Of a DNA stretch of 64,000 nt, positions 39,367-46,974 are shown in pieces. The translations under genes were made by a program, and so were the position numbers. Every line of letters starts with the position of its first letter. The stretch's first letter is position 1. The stretch is from Enterobacter sp. R1(2018) (GTDB taxonomy: Bacteria > Pseudomonadota > Gammaproteobacteria > Enterobacterales > Enterobacteriaceae), in assembly GCF_003628475.1 (NCBI RefSeq), contig NZ_RCAA01000055.1, forward strand, positions 1-64,000. The letters are read 5' to 3'. The notes under the pieces were generated by a model that searched no databases, was not told the origin of the DNA, and worked only from the letters and a program-made list of their open reading frames with translations.

Positions 39367-40110
39367 ATGCAAGGTTGCTCTACTGACAACAGTAAGCTCT
39401 TTGGTCGCGCCGTGGTGCTGGAGGTTGCGTTAGGGTGTCCTGATGCTATTCCTGCCGAAGAAGACCGCCTGCCATTAATGGCCGGGACATCTAAAGGTTT
39501 CGACTTTAGCCCTAACACTGTTACCAGTGATGCTGATGACACCAAGGGTTATGTGGAGAACATCGTTACGAACTCGGACTTTACCATCAGCTTTGAGGGA
39601 GAGGTTCGTAAAAAAGACAAGCTCGATCAGTTCGGTGTTGGTAAATTCATTAAATATTACAACGATGAGGTAAAGGCTGGGCGGCAGCCAACCATCTGGG
39701 TGTTTATGGATTACGGCCCGGTGCGATTCCAGGGGTATATGGTTATCACCGCGCTTAGCTCTGATGGTGGAAGTAACGATATCGTTACGCTATCCACTGA
39801 GTTTAAAGTATCTGACTCCGACACTATCGATGTTCAGGAAACCTCTGACGATGTGCCAGTAACCGGTGTTACGCTGACTCCGGCAACATCTTCTGTCGTT
39901 GTTGGTGCCACTCGCCAGATCAGCGCATCCGTCGCTCCTAGCGATGCTAACAACAAGTCTGGTGTGTGGGCATCTTCTGATGCCAGTAAAGCTACTGTCA
40001 ATCAAAGCGGTCTGGTGACTGGTGTTGCGGCTGGCACGGCGAATATCACGTTTACTTCCAGTGATGGGAGCTTTGTTGGCACTACGGCTCTTACCGTTAC
40101 CGCCTCGTAA
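39367..40110 (+). CDS. Major tail (tube) protein with C-terminal Ig-like domain
   Basis: Of the 247 aa, residues 1-160 form the tail-tube domain (GTSKGFDFSPNTVTSDADDT..., WVFMDYGPVRFQGYMVITALS). Residues about 165-247 are a bacterial Ig-like group 2 domain: VTGVTLTPATSSVVVGATRQ, then WASSDASKATVNQSGLVTGV and AGTANITFTSSD. Lambda gpV has the same two-domain plan. The Ig domain should project from the tube and may stick weakly to cell-surface glycans. Confidence 0.88.
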   Translation: MQGCSTDNSKLFGRAVVLEVALGCPDAIPAEEDRLPLMAGTSKGFDFSPNTVTSDADDTKGYVENIVTNSDFTISFEGEVRKKDKLDQFGVGKFIKYYNDEVKAGRQPTIWVFMDYGPVRFQGYMVITALSSDGGSNDIVTLSTEFKVSDSDTIDVQETSDDVPVTGVTLTPATSSVVVGATRQISASVAPSDANNKSGVWASSDASKATVNQSGLVTGVAAGTANITFTSSDGSFVGTTALTVTAS

Positions 40111-40169
40111 TTGCCATTTCAGGGGCTTCCTGATGGTGGCCCCGAAAATGATAATTAACGGAACTGACC

Positions 40170-40844
40170 ATGACCCCGATAAAAGAGATTGGCGAGTGCA
40201 TGATTACGGCTGGGGATAATGATTATTTCTTTCGTCCATCATTCGCCAACATGACCCGCATTGGTGAGCCAGCCGAGATAGTTAATGCCTTTTATCATCT
40301 GCATAACGATGAGTTCACGAGACTTATTACTCGGGCTGTGGCTTCTTACGGTCATGTTCCGTCATGGCTGATTCAGCATATATCCCGCCCACAGTTCAGT
40401 AAGCAAGCTGTCTATGCTGCAATGAGTGTATTGCATGCCTGCTGTGACGACGACATATCCTCTCTCACCGGGTATCTTCTGCCAGGGAGAACTGGTAAAT
40501 GGGCATTCGTCTACCGCGCCGGGGAAATGCCGCTGGCCGACATGGTGCTTATTGCTCAGTCCCTCATAACGCACGGGGTTATTGGTAAAGCTAAAGTAAG
40601 AAAGCTACAGCGTCACGAAAGCGGTGAGACTACAAACGAGTTCCGGGCGGTTGATTACATCGTTGCGGCGCAAACGCACTTTGGAATGGGCGAGGAAGAA
40701 GCTTCCCGCCTGACAATGACAAAATTCCAGATGATGCTTGCTGCTAAATACCCCGATCAGAAGGGCTTCACCAGGGAAGAATATGACCAGGTTGCTGATG
40801 ACTACCTTGCCAAAAAGGCAAGAAGACTGGCTAAGGCAGCTTAG
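40170..40844 (+). CDS. Tail assembly chaperone-like protein, DUF6246-like
   Basis: The 224-aa protein lies between the tube and tape-measure genes, the place of tail assembly chaperones. It has a helical PEIVNAF..LHNDEFTRLITRAV-type start and an ADMVLIAQSLITHGVIGK segment. I recall DUF6246 proteins in this position in related phages. No ribosomal-frameshift partner was found; a moron follows instead. Confidence 0.62.
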   Translation: MTPIKEIGECMITAGDNDYFFRPSFANMTRIGEPAEIVNAFYHLHNDEFTRLITRAVASYGHVPSWLIQHISRPQFSKQAVYAAMSVLHACCDDDISSLTGYLLPGRTGKWAFVYRAGEMPLADMVLIAQSLITHGVIGKAKVRKLQRHESGETTNEFRAVDYIVAAQTHFGMGEEEASRLTMTKFQMMLAAKYPDQKGFTREEYDQVADDYLAKKARRLAKAA

Positions 40845-40847
40845 TTT

Positions 40848-40880
40848 TTGCGTTTAATTGCACAGACCCTCTGATACGAT
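40848..40880 (+). promoter_or_regulatory. CII-type promoter of the first tail-region moron
   Basis: TTGC-GTTTAA-TTGC (40848-40861) is a perfect CII box. The -10 TACGAT (40875-40880) begins exactly 17 bases after the N6 and is extended by TG. This is the geometry of lambda pRE, and the 5' half resembles lambda pI. It starts just after the stop of the preceding tail gene. Confidence 0.6.
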
Positions 40881-40910
40881 GTGAAAAATTGTTACTCATG
40901 AGGCTGGGTT

Positions 40911-41318
40911 ATGAAAATGGAAATACCAGGTAATCTTGAGGATTATTTCACCGAATATGAAAATGAAATCGGGGAAAAGGTATACAAATCTAATAGGGAA
41001 AGTCTCAGGGCGCTCGTAGAAATCAGAAATCTAAAGACGCAGGAAGTGATAGCCTCAGGGGGCAATCCTCACCAAGCATCCTTAGACCTAAACGATCAAT
41101 TCGAAGAGTTTTTGTCGCTGGCCCCTCCAATGGCCCAAGTGGCTATATATGAGACTTACGTAGAAGAGTTGAATGCATCAACAGCTGAATTTATCGACAC
41201 AACAAATCGCATAAATGCTGAAACCATGGCAGCAGAAGAGCGAAATAACCTGATGGGCCAACTTATTGGCGTCATAGTCATTGTCATTATTGCTGCAGTT
41301 GTTATATCCACATTTTAG
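40911..41318 (+). CDS. Moron 1: tail-anchored membrane protein of unknown function
   Basis: The 135-aa protein has an acidic, helical soluble part (residues 1-115) and a single C-terminal membrane span (about 117-134, LIGVIVIVIIAAVVIST). It has its own CII-type promoter and terminator (41343-41367) and lies between structural tail genes, so it is a moron rather than a tail part. Expression during establishment of lysogeny would suit superinfection exclusion or another lysogen function, but no homologue is recognised. GAGGCT lies nine bases before the ATG. Confidence 0.7.
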   Translation: MKMEIPGNLEDYFTEYENEIGEKVYKSNRESLRALVEIRNLKTQEVIASGGNPHQASLDLNDQFEEFLSLAPPMAQVAIYETYVEELNASTAEFIDTTNRINAETMAAEERNNLMGQLIGVIVIVIIAAVVISTF

Positions 41319-41342
41319 CTAGTAAAGTCAGTCATTAAACAA

Positions 41343-41367
41343 CCTCGCCACGGCGGGGTTTTTTTAC
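41343..41367 (+). terminator. Terminator of moron 1
   Basis: CCTCGCC and GGCGGGG pair closely, followed by TTTTTTTAC. The next 12 bases contain the ribosome site of the tape-measure gene; the whole 37-bp block recurs at 45511-45547. Confidence 0.85.
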
Positions 41368-41383
41368 GCCCGGAGAAAGTTAA

Positions 41384-44300
41384 ATGGCAGGATCACAGAA
41401 CGCCGGTAGCATTGTTTATGAAGTAGATATGGAGCTGGCTGGTTTTCTGAGCGGTCAACGCCGAGTCAATGACGGCCTGTCTGGTATGAATCGTGGATTC
41501 GACGCCTCAAGCCGCAGCATCAATAATGCAGAACGCAGTGCTGCAAACGCAGGGCGTACATTTTCATCTCTGTCAAAAGTGGTGATAGCACTAACCACCG
41601 CAGTATCCGTTCAGCAAGTCGCTCAGTATGCTGATGCGTGGGTAACGGTAAACAATAAGCTCGCTAACGCAATCCGCCCCAGCGAAGAGCTTGCTGATGT
41701 TACTGAACGTGTTTTTGATATTTCTCAGAAAACAAGAAGCAGTCTGGAAGCAACCGCCACTCTTTATGCCCGCCTTGAGCGCGCAACGCGTAGCGCAGGA
41801 ACCAGCACACAAGATTTAGCCAGCCTGACTGAAACCATTAACAAAGGGCTTGCCGTCTCTGGCGCCACTGCGGAAGAAGCAAGCTCTACCATGGTGCAGT
41901 TGTCACAGGCGCTGGCATCTGGCGTGTTGCGCGGAGAGGAATTCAACTCAATATCAGAGAACGGTAGTCGTCTGGCCGTAGCTCTGGCTGACTCGCTGGG
42001 CGTGACGATCGGCCAGCTTCGCGCCATGGCTGCGGAAGGCAAGCTGACAACCGAAGTGGTAGTAAATGGACTCCTGAAGCAAAGTGACGCCATCGCTAAA
42101 GAGTTCGGAAATACTGCGATAACAATGGGCCAGGCATTTGCTGTGGCCACGAACAACGTCACGAAATTCGTTGGCGAATCATCCACCATAAAATCAGCCT
42201 ATAACGGTTTTAACAGCACGATTGTAACACTGAGCCAAAACCTTGATGTACTTGCGGGGGCGTTGGTTGGCCTTGGGTTGCTCATGGGATCGCGTTTCGC
42301 TGGCGCATTATCAATGGCGACCGCTGCGCAAGTTAAAAATACAATCGCTTCTATTGCCAGCGCAAAAGCGTCAGCGGAGTCGGCGGCGATGGCAGAAGCC
42401 GAAGCTGCGGCAAAGCTACGTATCGCCCAGGCTGACAAGTCGGCAGCAGTATCAGCCCTTAATCTTGCTCAGGCGCGTCTTAATACCATCAAAGCTACCG
42501 CAGCATCAGAAGTTGAAGAGGTCAAGCTGGCGACCGCAGAAGCGGTCTCGATCCGTACCAATATCGCGCTAATTGAGTCAGAAAAAGCGCTCGAGACGCA
42601 GCGACTCAAAGCGCAGATCAGCACACAAGGCCGAATTGCTACCGCAACGCGAATGGCACAGTTGCAACAAGCATCTGCCGCTCTGAATGCGAAACTAGCA
42701 TCAACAGAAATGGCAGCCGAGCAGGCACGCTCTAACGCCGTTAAGGTCGCAGAGGCTCAGGTTTCAGCGGCGCGATTAACAACCGCTGATGCAACCGGCG
42801 TTGCCACGGCAGCAAACGGACGATATATCGCATCGCAAGAAGCGTCAGTAATTGCTACAAGGGCGGCAAGTGCCAGCATGGGTCTGTTGCGCGGCGCTTT
42901 GGGGCTTATTGGCGGGCCAGCAGGCGTTGCAATGATAGCGGCTGCAGCTGTTTATTATTTCTGGCAGAAATCACAGCAAGCCAAGCAGGAGAGCATTGAT
43001 TTTGCTGATAAGCTCGGTGGTGTTATTGAGCGAATGAAGGAAATGAATCAGATCCAGTTGCAAGGCACGCTGGCTGACGTTGCAAAATCCATTTCCGCAC
43101 AACGTGAAAAAATAGATGACCTCAGTGAATCTGTTAAAAGTGCTCAGGATGAGTATGAAAAGTACATCACCCTGGCCCGTCAGATGGGCGTTGAGCACGA
43201 CAAAAACAACGGTTATGTTATCAAGGCTGGTGAAGCTGAATTAACGCTACTGCAACGCCGCCGCGATCTGGATAATGCCAGTGACAAATTAAACAAAACG
43301 CTCGAACAGCAAGGACAAATTCAGGACCAACTTAATCAGAAAGCTCGAGATTCCGATGAAGCCTTTAATATCCTTTCCAATAACCTACGCAATAAGATAC
43401 CTACTGCCAGTGAAGCGGCCATAACAGCTATGGCTGCGACCATGCAGGCGCTTGATGCTTTGAACAATAAAGCTAAAGGTGGTGATTATGAAGAGCCTAA
43501 ACCATCTAAAGAGGCCGAGAAGCTTATTAAGAACGCTGAGCGTAGGCTGGCATTGTCAAAACTTGAGGGAGAAGCAAGAGCCAGACTGCAGGCGCAATAT
43601 GATGCAGAAGATGCCGGGATAGAGAAGGGCGACAAGCTTATAGGTGTGTTGCAGCAGCAGTACGCTGAGACGGAACGAAATACAGCCGCGCGTAAAGAAA
43701 ACACGAAGGAATCGAAAGCGAATGCCAGCGCCCAGGAATCCATTGCTCAAAAACTTGCCAATCTGAAACAGCAGTCAGAACTGTCCGCAGGATCAACTAA
43801 AGAGCTAAGCCGCGAGCAATCAATCCTCAATGCTCAGCTATCACTTGGGAAAGGTGCAACTCAAGAGCAGATTGCACTGGCAGGCCAGTACGCCGCAGCT
43901 AAGTGGGATACAGCAAACGCCATCAGAGCGGAAGCGGCAGCTCAAAAACTCCTCCCTGAAGCAAGAGAAAACACCAACTACAAACAGGATGTAGAAGACC
44001 TCAACACCGCGTTGTCAGCTAAAAAAATCAGCCAGGAACAATACAACGCAACGGCTGAACGCCTTGAGCAAACTCACCAGGAAGCATTAGCGAAGATCCG
44101 GGCCGACAAGGCTGTTACGCCGCAACAAGCAGCAGCAGGCACGGTTGACCCGGTGCAACAGCTTGCAAATGAAAATGCGCAGAAACTTGCGCTGATTCAG
44201 CAGTTCGAAGCTAACAAGACAATCACAGAGCAACAAGGTTTAGCTCTGCGTAATGCTGCCAACACGGAGTATGAGCAGGCGCGAATAAATGCTCAGTGGG

Positions 44301-45070
44301 AAATCTGGAAGAACCAGAACGAAGGCAACCAAATGTTGGCTGCCGGGTTCGAGTCTTTGGCTGGTAATGCCTCCAATGCTTTGACGGGTATTGTAACTGG
44401 CAGCATGTCCGCACAGGAAGCAATGCAGTCCCTCGCCAGCAATGCGTTGAACAGCCTCATTAACGGATTCGTCCAGATGGGAGTTGAGCAGGTTAAAGCG
44501 GCTATTACCGGTGCGGCAGCACAGCAATCAGCAATTGCAGCAACAACCGCAACTCAGGTTGGAGCGCTCGCAACCACTACATCAGCAAACGTCGCTTCCG
44601 CTACGGCAACAACGGCAGCCTGGACGCCTGCGGCAATCGTTGCTTCTATCGGTTCATTTGGTGGCGCAGCGGCAATTGGTATTGGCGCAGTAATAGCAGC
44701 AATGGCGCTTTCCAGTTCAATTGCAGGTAAACGCAAGAATGGCGGCCCGGTATCAGCTGGCTCTATGTACCAGGTAGGTGAGGGCGGAATGCCTGAAATC
44801 TACCAGGCCAGCAGCGGTAAGCAATTCATTATCCCCGGCGATAACGGCAAGGTCATCAGCAACAAGGATATGCAGAGCGGAAGCGGTGGAGGTGGTGGCG
44901 TTGTTGTAAACATCAATAACTACACCAGTTCAACCGTGGACGCGCAGGCCACGCCTGATGGTAAAGGTGGGTGGACAGTTGATGCGTTCGTTTATGACAT
45001 CAGCAACGGCGGCCCGGCGAGCCAGGCGATTGAACAGTATCATCAGGCACCGAGAAAAGCGCGAGGCTAG
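41384..45070 (+). CDS. Tail tape measure protein
   Basis: The 1228-aa protein has the usual tape-measure make-up: long Ala/Gln/Lys-rich coiled coils (about residues 320-490 and 560-960) and hydrophobic stretches near residues 500-528 and 1077-1115. The N-terminal part (about 50-250) has a tape-measure domain with TINKGLAVSGATAEEASSTMVQLSQAL. It sets tail length and may form a channel for DNA entry. It is flanked on both sides by moron cassettes, an unusual placement. Confidence 0.93.
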   Translation: MAGSQNAGSIVYEVDMELAGFLSGQRRVNDGLSGMNRGFDASSRSINNAERSAANAGRTFSSLSKVVIALTTAVSVQQVAQYADAWVTVNNKLANAIRPSEELADVTERVFDISQKTRSSLEATATLYARLERATRSAGTSTQDLASLTETINKGLAVSGATAEEASSTMVQLSQALASGVLRGEEFNSISENGSRLAVALADSLGVTIGQLRAMAAEGKLTTEVVVNGLLKQSDAIAKEFGNTAITMGQAFAVATNNVTKFVGESSTIKSAYNGFNSTIVTLSQNLDVLAGALVGLGLLMGSRFAGALSMATAAQVKNTIASIASAKASAESAAMAEAEAAAKLRIAQADKSAAVSALNLAQARLNTIKATAASEVEEVKLATAEAVSIRTNIALIESEKALETQRLKAQISTQGRIATATRMAQLQQASAALNAKLASTEMAAEQARSNAVKVAEAQVSAARLTTADATGVATAANGRYIASQEASVIATRAASASMGLLRGALGLIGGPAGVAMIAAAAVYYFWQKSQQAKQESIDFADKLGGVIERMKEMNQIQLQGTLADVAKSISAQREKIDDLSESVKSAQDEYEKYITLARQMGVEHDKNNGYVIKAGEAELTLLQRRRDLDNASDKLNKTLEQQGQIQDQLNQKARDSDEAFNILSNNLRNKIPTASEAAITAMAATMQALDALNNKAKGGDYEEPKPSKEAEKLIKNAERRLALSKLEGEARARLQAQYDAEDAGIEKGDKLIGVLQQQYAETERNTAARKENTKESKANASAQESIAQKLANLKQQSELSAGSTKELSREQSILNAQLSLGKGATQEQIALAGQYAAAKWDTANAIRAEAAAQKLLPEARENTNYKQDVEDLNTALSAKKISQEQYNATAERLEQTHQEALAKIRADKAVTPQQAAAGTVDPVQQLANENAQKLALIQQFEANKTITEQQGLALRNAANTEYEQARINAQWEIWKNQNEGNQMLAAGFESLAGNASNALTGIVTGSMSAQEAMQSLASNALNSLINGFVQMGVEQVKAAITGAAAQQSAIAATTATQVGALATTTSANVASATATTAAWTPAAIVASIGSFGGAAAIGIGAVIAAMALSSSIAGKRKNGGPVSAGSMYQVGEGGMPEIYQASSGKQFIIPGDNGKVISNKDMQSGSGGGGGVVVNINNYTSSTVDAQATPDGKGGWTVDAFVYDISNGGPASQAIEQYHQAPRKARG

Positions 45071-45073
45071 TTA

Positions 45074-45106
45074 TTGCGTTACCTTGCGCAATCTCTTTGA
45101 TACCAT
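45074..45106 (+). promoter_or_regulatory. CII-type promoter of the second tail-region moron
   Basis: TTGC-GTTACC-TTGC (45074-45087) is a perfect CII box. The -10 TACCAT (45101-45106) starts 17 bases after the N6 and has a TG extension. It aligns without gaps with the promoter at 40848-40880 and also begins directly after a tail-gene stop codon. Confidence 0.6.
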
Positions 45107-45136
45107 TTGGGAAAATATTAATAACGGGATATGGAT

Positions 45137-45490
45137 ATGAAGAAGATTTTGCTGGCGCTGGTCATTACCACGATGCTGTCTGGTTGTGTTTATCGCAGCA
45201 CCGCTCACGCAGGAAAGGATTTCGACGAAACCAAGTCATCCCAGATTGTTTCCGGCAAAACAACCGAAGCTGACATGCTGAGATTGCTCGGTGAGCCAAT
45301 TAAAAAGGATGTGGTTAGCGATCATGAGGTGAAGTGGGTTTACGAATACGTGACTTCTAACGCCGCTGTTCGCGTGTTCAGCATGAAGCCTAAAGTTGAT
45401 GTTACTAAGAAGACGCTAGAGGTGCTGATGCGTGATGGGGTTGTGGTTAACCATGCCCTTACCAACCCAGGCAAGACTCAGTACAAATAA
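45137..45490 (+). CDS. Moron 2: small SmpA/BamE-like lipoprotein
   Basis: The 117-aa lipoprotein has a signal peptide MKKILLALVITTMLSGC that gives a lipidated Cys17. The mature part reads VSGKTTEADMLRLLGEPIKK...VKWVYEY, the G-T--D---LLG-P...W-Y pattern of SmpA/BamE-like folds. It probably sits in the outer membrane facing the periplasm, where small phage lipoproteins often block superinfection by masking receptors. It has its own CII-type promoter and terminator. An ATG two codons upstream (45131) is an alternative start. Confidence 0.72.
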   Translation: MKKILLALVITTMLSGCVYRSTAHAGKDFDETKSSQIVSGKTTEADMLRLLGEPIKKDVVSDHEVKWVYEYVTSNAAVRVFSMKPKVDVTKKTLEVLMRDGVVVNHALTNPGKTQYK

Positions 45491-45510
45491 AACAAATAAC
45501 AATCAATATA

Positions 45511-45535
45511 CCTCGCTCTGGCGGGGTTTTTTTAT
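45511..45535 (+). terminator. Terminator of moron 2
   Basis: CCTCGC-TCTG-GCGGGG followed by TTTTTTTAT, near-identical to the moron 1 terminator; the adjoining CCCGGAGAAAG supplies the ribosome site of the next tail gene. Confidence 0.87.
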
Positions 45536-45549
45536 GCCCGGAGAAAGCA

Positions 45550-46047
45550 ATGGCCATTGATTACCCGGACTGGCTGCCGCTGGCCCAGAAATCCAAGACA
45601 CCCACCACTGATACGGGATTTCGCACTGATCAGCCATTAGTCGGTGCGCCTATCTTCCAGAAGCTCACCGACGATCTGAAAACCGGATTCTCGCTGACAT
45701 GGGTGTTTACACTGGCTCAGCATAGGGCTTTCATGCAATGGGTGCGCAGTCCTAACTATCTCGATAATTGTAACCAGTGGTTCAGGATGCGCGTAGGGAT
45801 TGGTTCTGGACCATACGGCGAAGCGGAAACGCAGGAGCTTCACTTTACCGCTTACCCGACATGGAGCCAGTCAGGCTCTGTGTTTACATGGACGGGCAAT
45901 GTCGTAACCAGACACCTGAATAACTCAGATGATGATTTTGATGACATTGTTGTTGAGCTTCCACCGCCATGGGCGAGTTATCTCGATATTATCGTTACCG
46001 GGTATCCGGATAATCGCGATAAAGAGTCAATTCCGAGGGTTCCCTGA
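45550..46047 (+). CDS. Minor tail protein (distal tail region)
   Basis: The 165-aa protein begins MAIDYPDWLPLAQKSKTPTT and has FRTDQPLVGAPIFQKLTDD, then FSLTWVFTLAQHRAFMQWVR, the pattern of small tail-tip proteins located after the tape measure in lambda-like phages (gpM-like position). It shares its last base with the next start. Confidence 0.72.
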   Translation: MAIDYPDWLPLAQKSKTPTTDTGFRTDQPLVGAPIFQKLTDDLKTGFSLTWVFTLAQHRAFMQWVRSPNYLDNCNQWFRMRVGIGSGPYGEAETQELHFTAYPTWSQSGSVFTWTGNVVTRHLNNSDDDFDDIVVELPPPWASYLDIIVTGYPDNRDKESIPRVP

Positions 46048-46514
46048 TGAATTTTCGAGAGTATAAAAGCCGCAGGCCTAACCGCATCCTCTACGACACA
46101 ATCACTATCTACAGCTCAACGTTCGGCTATATCCGGCTTGTGAAAGACCAGATATTCCCAAAAACATTTGCAGGGCAGATTTATCAGCCGTGCAGGATGG
46201 AAATCGTAGAGAGTCAGCAGAGTTCGACGCCGGTCATATCATCGACGGTTAAATTCAGTCGCCTGGCGAGTGAATTTAAGCAGCAGTTGAAACAGTGGAA
46301 AGCATTCTCTCGTATTGAACCTATCCAGTTCACATATCAACGCTTTGATTCCGCTGATGTGAACACCCCTCTTAAGCCGTGGACGCTTTATGTAAGCGAT
46401 CTGACTATGGATGCGAATGACGTAACGGTATCGCTGACTATCAAGAACCCGCTCAATGCAAACATCGGCTTGCTCTATAACGTCGAAGAGTTCCCGGGAC
46501 TGCAAAATGCTTAA
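46047..46514 (+). CDS. Tail-tip protein, DUF1833-like
   Basis: The 155-aa beta-rich protein opens MNFREYKSRRPNRILYDTIT and has the late WTLYVSDLTMDANDVTVSLTI strand, as in DUF1833 proteins that occupy the gpL position of lambdoid tails. Likely part of the tail tip. Confidence 0.72.
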   Translation: MNFREYKSRRPNRILYDTITIYSSTFGYIRLVKDQIFPKTFAGQIYQPCRMEIVESQQSSTPVISSTVKFSRLASEFKQQLKQWKAFSRIEPIQFTYQRFDSADVNTPLKPWTLYVSDLTMDANDVTVSLTIKNPLNANIGLLYNVEEFPGLQNA

Positions 46515-46974
46515 AGAAGAGTTTCTTGACAAGGTTATTGGCCTGCCATGGCGCAACCGCGCCTGCTCGTTTGATGCGGTGGATTGCTGGGGTCTGGTCA
46601 TTCTCTACCACCGGAACGTCTTGGGTATTGAGCTGCACCATTCGCCAGACTACGAATCTGGCGAAGACTTCATGACGTGCTTTGAGAGTGAGGTGGTGTA
46701 CTGGCAGCCGGCAGAACATTTCAGCGACGGCGATATCTTCATTGCTTACTACGGTGCACAGCCGGTGCATGTCGGACTGATTGTCGATGGCAGGGCGCTG
46801 CATAGTCGTGGTGAATGCGGGAGTGTCCGCTCCGACCAGATTCGAACTATTCAGAAATTATTTACCAGAGTGGAGTGGTATTCGTATGCCGGTAATCGAA
46901 ATACAGAGAGTGCCGGGGCTGCCAAAGCAACGGATGCATGCGTCTTCGGGGACAGGGTTCAGAGAGTGGCTTGA
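46507..46974 (+). CDS. Tail assembly NlpC/P60-like peptidase
   Basis: This 155-aa protein has the catalytic Cys in SFDAVDCWGLVILYH (about residue 29) and the paired His in PVHVGLIVDGRALH (about residue 97). It corresponds to lambda gpK and its relatives, which cleave peptidoglycan peptides or process the tail tip. The start at 46507 overlaps the previous gene by eight bases. Confidence 0.85.
   Translation: MLKEEFLDKVIGLPWRNRACSFDAVDCWGLVILYHRNVLGIELHHSPDYESGEDFMTCFESEVVYWQPAEHFSDGDIFIAYYGAQPVHVGLIVDGRALHSRGECGSVRSDQIRTIQKLFTRVEWYSYAGNRNTESAGAAKATDACVFGDRVQRVA

Noticed and set aside
40110..40169. Terminator after the major tail gene (GGGGC/GCCCC)
   Set aside because: The loop is long and no T-run follows.
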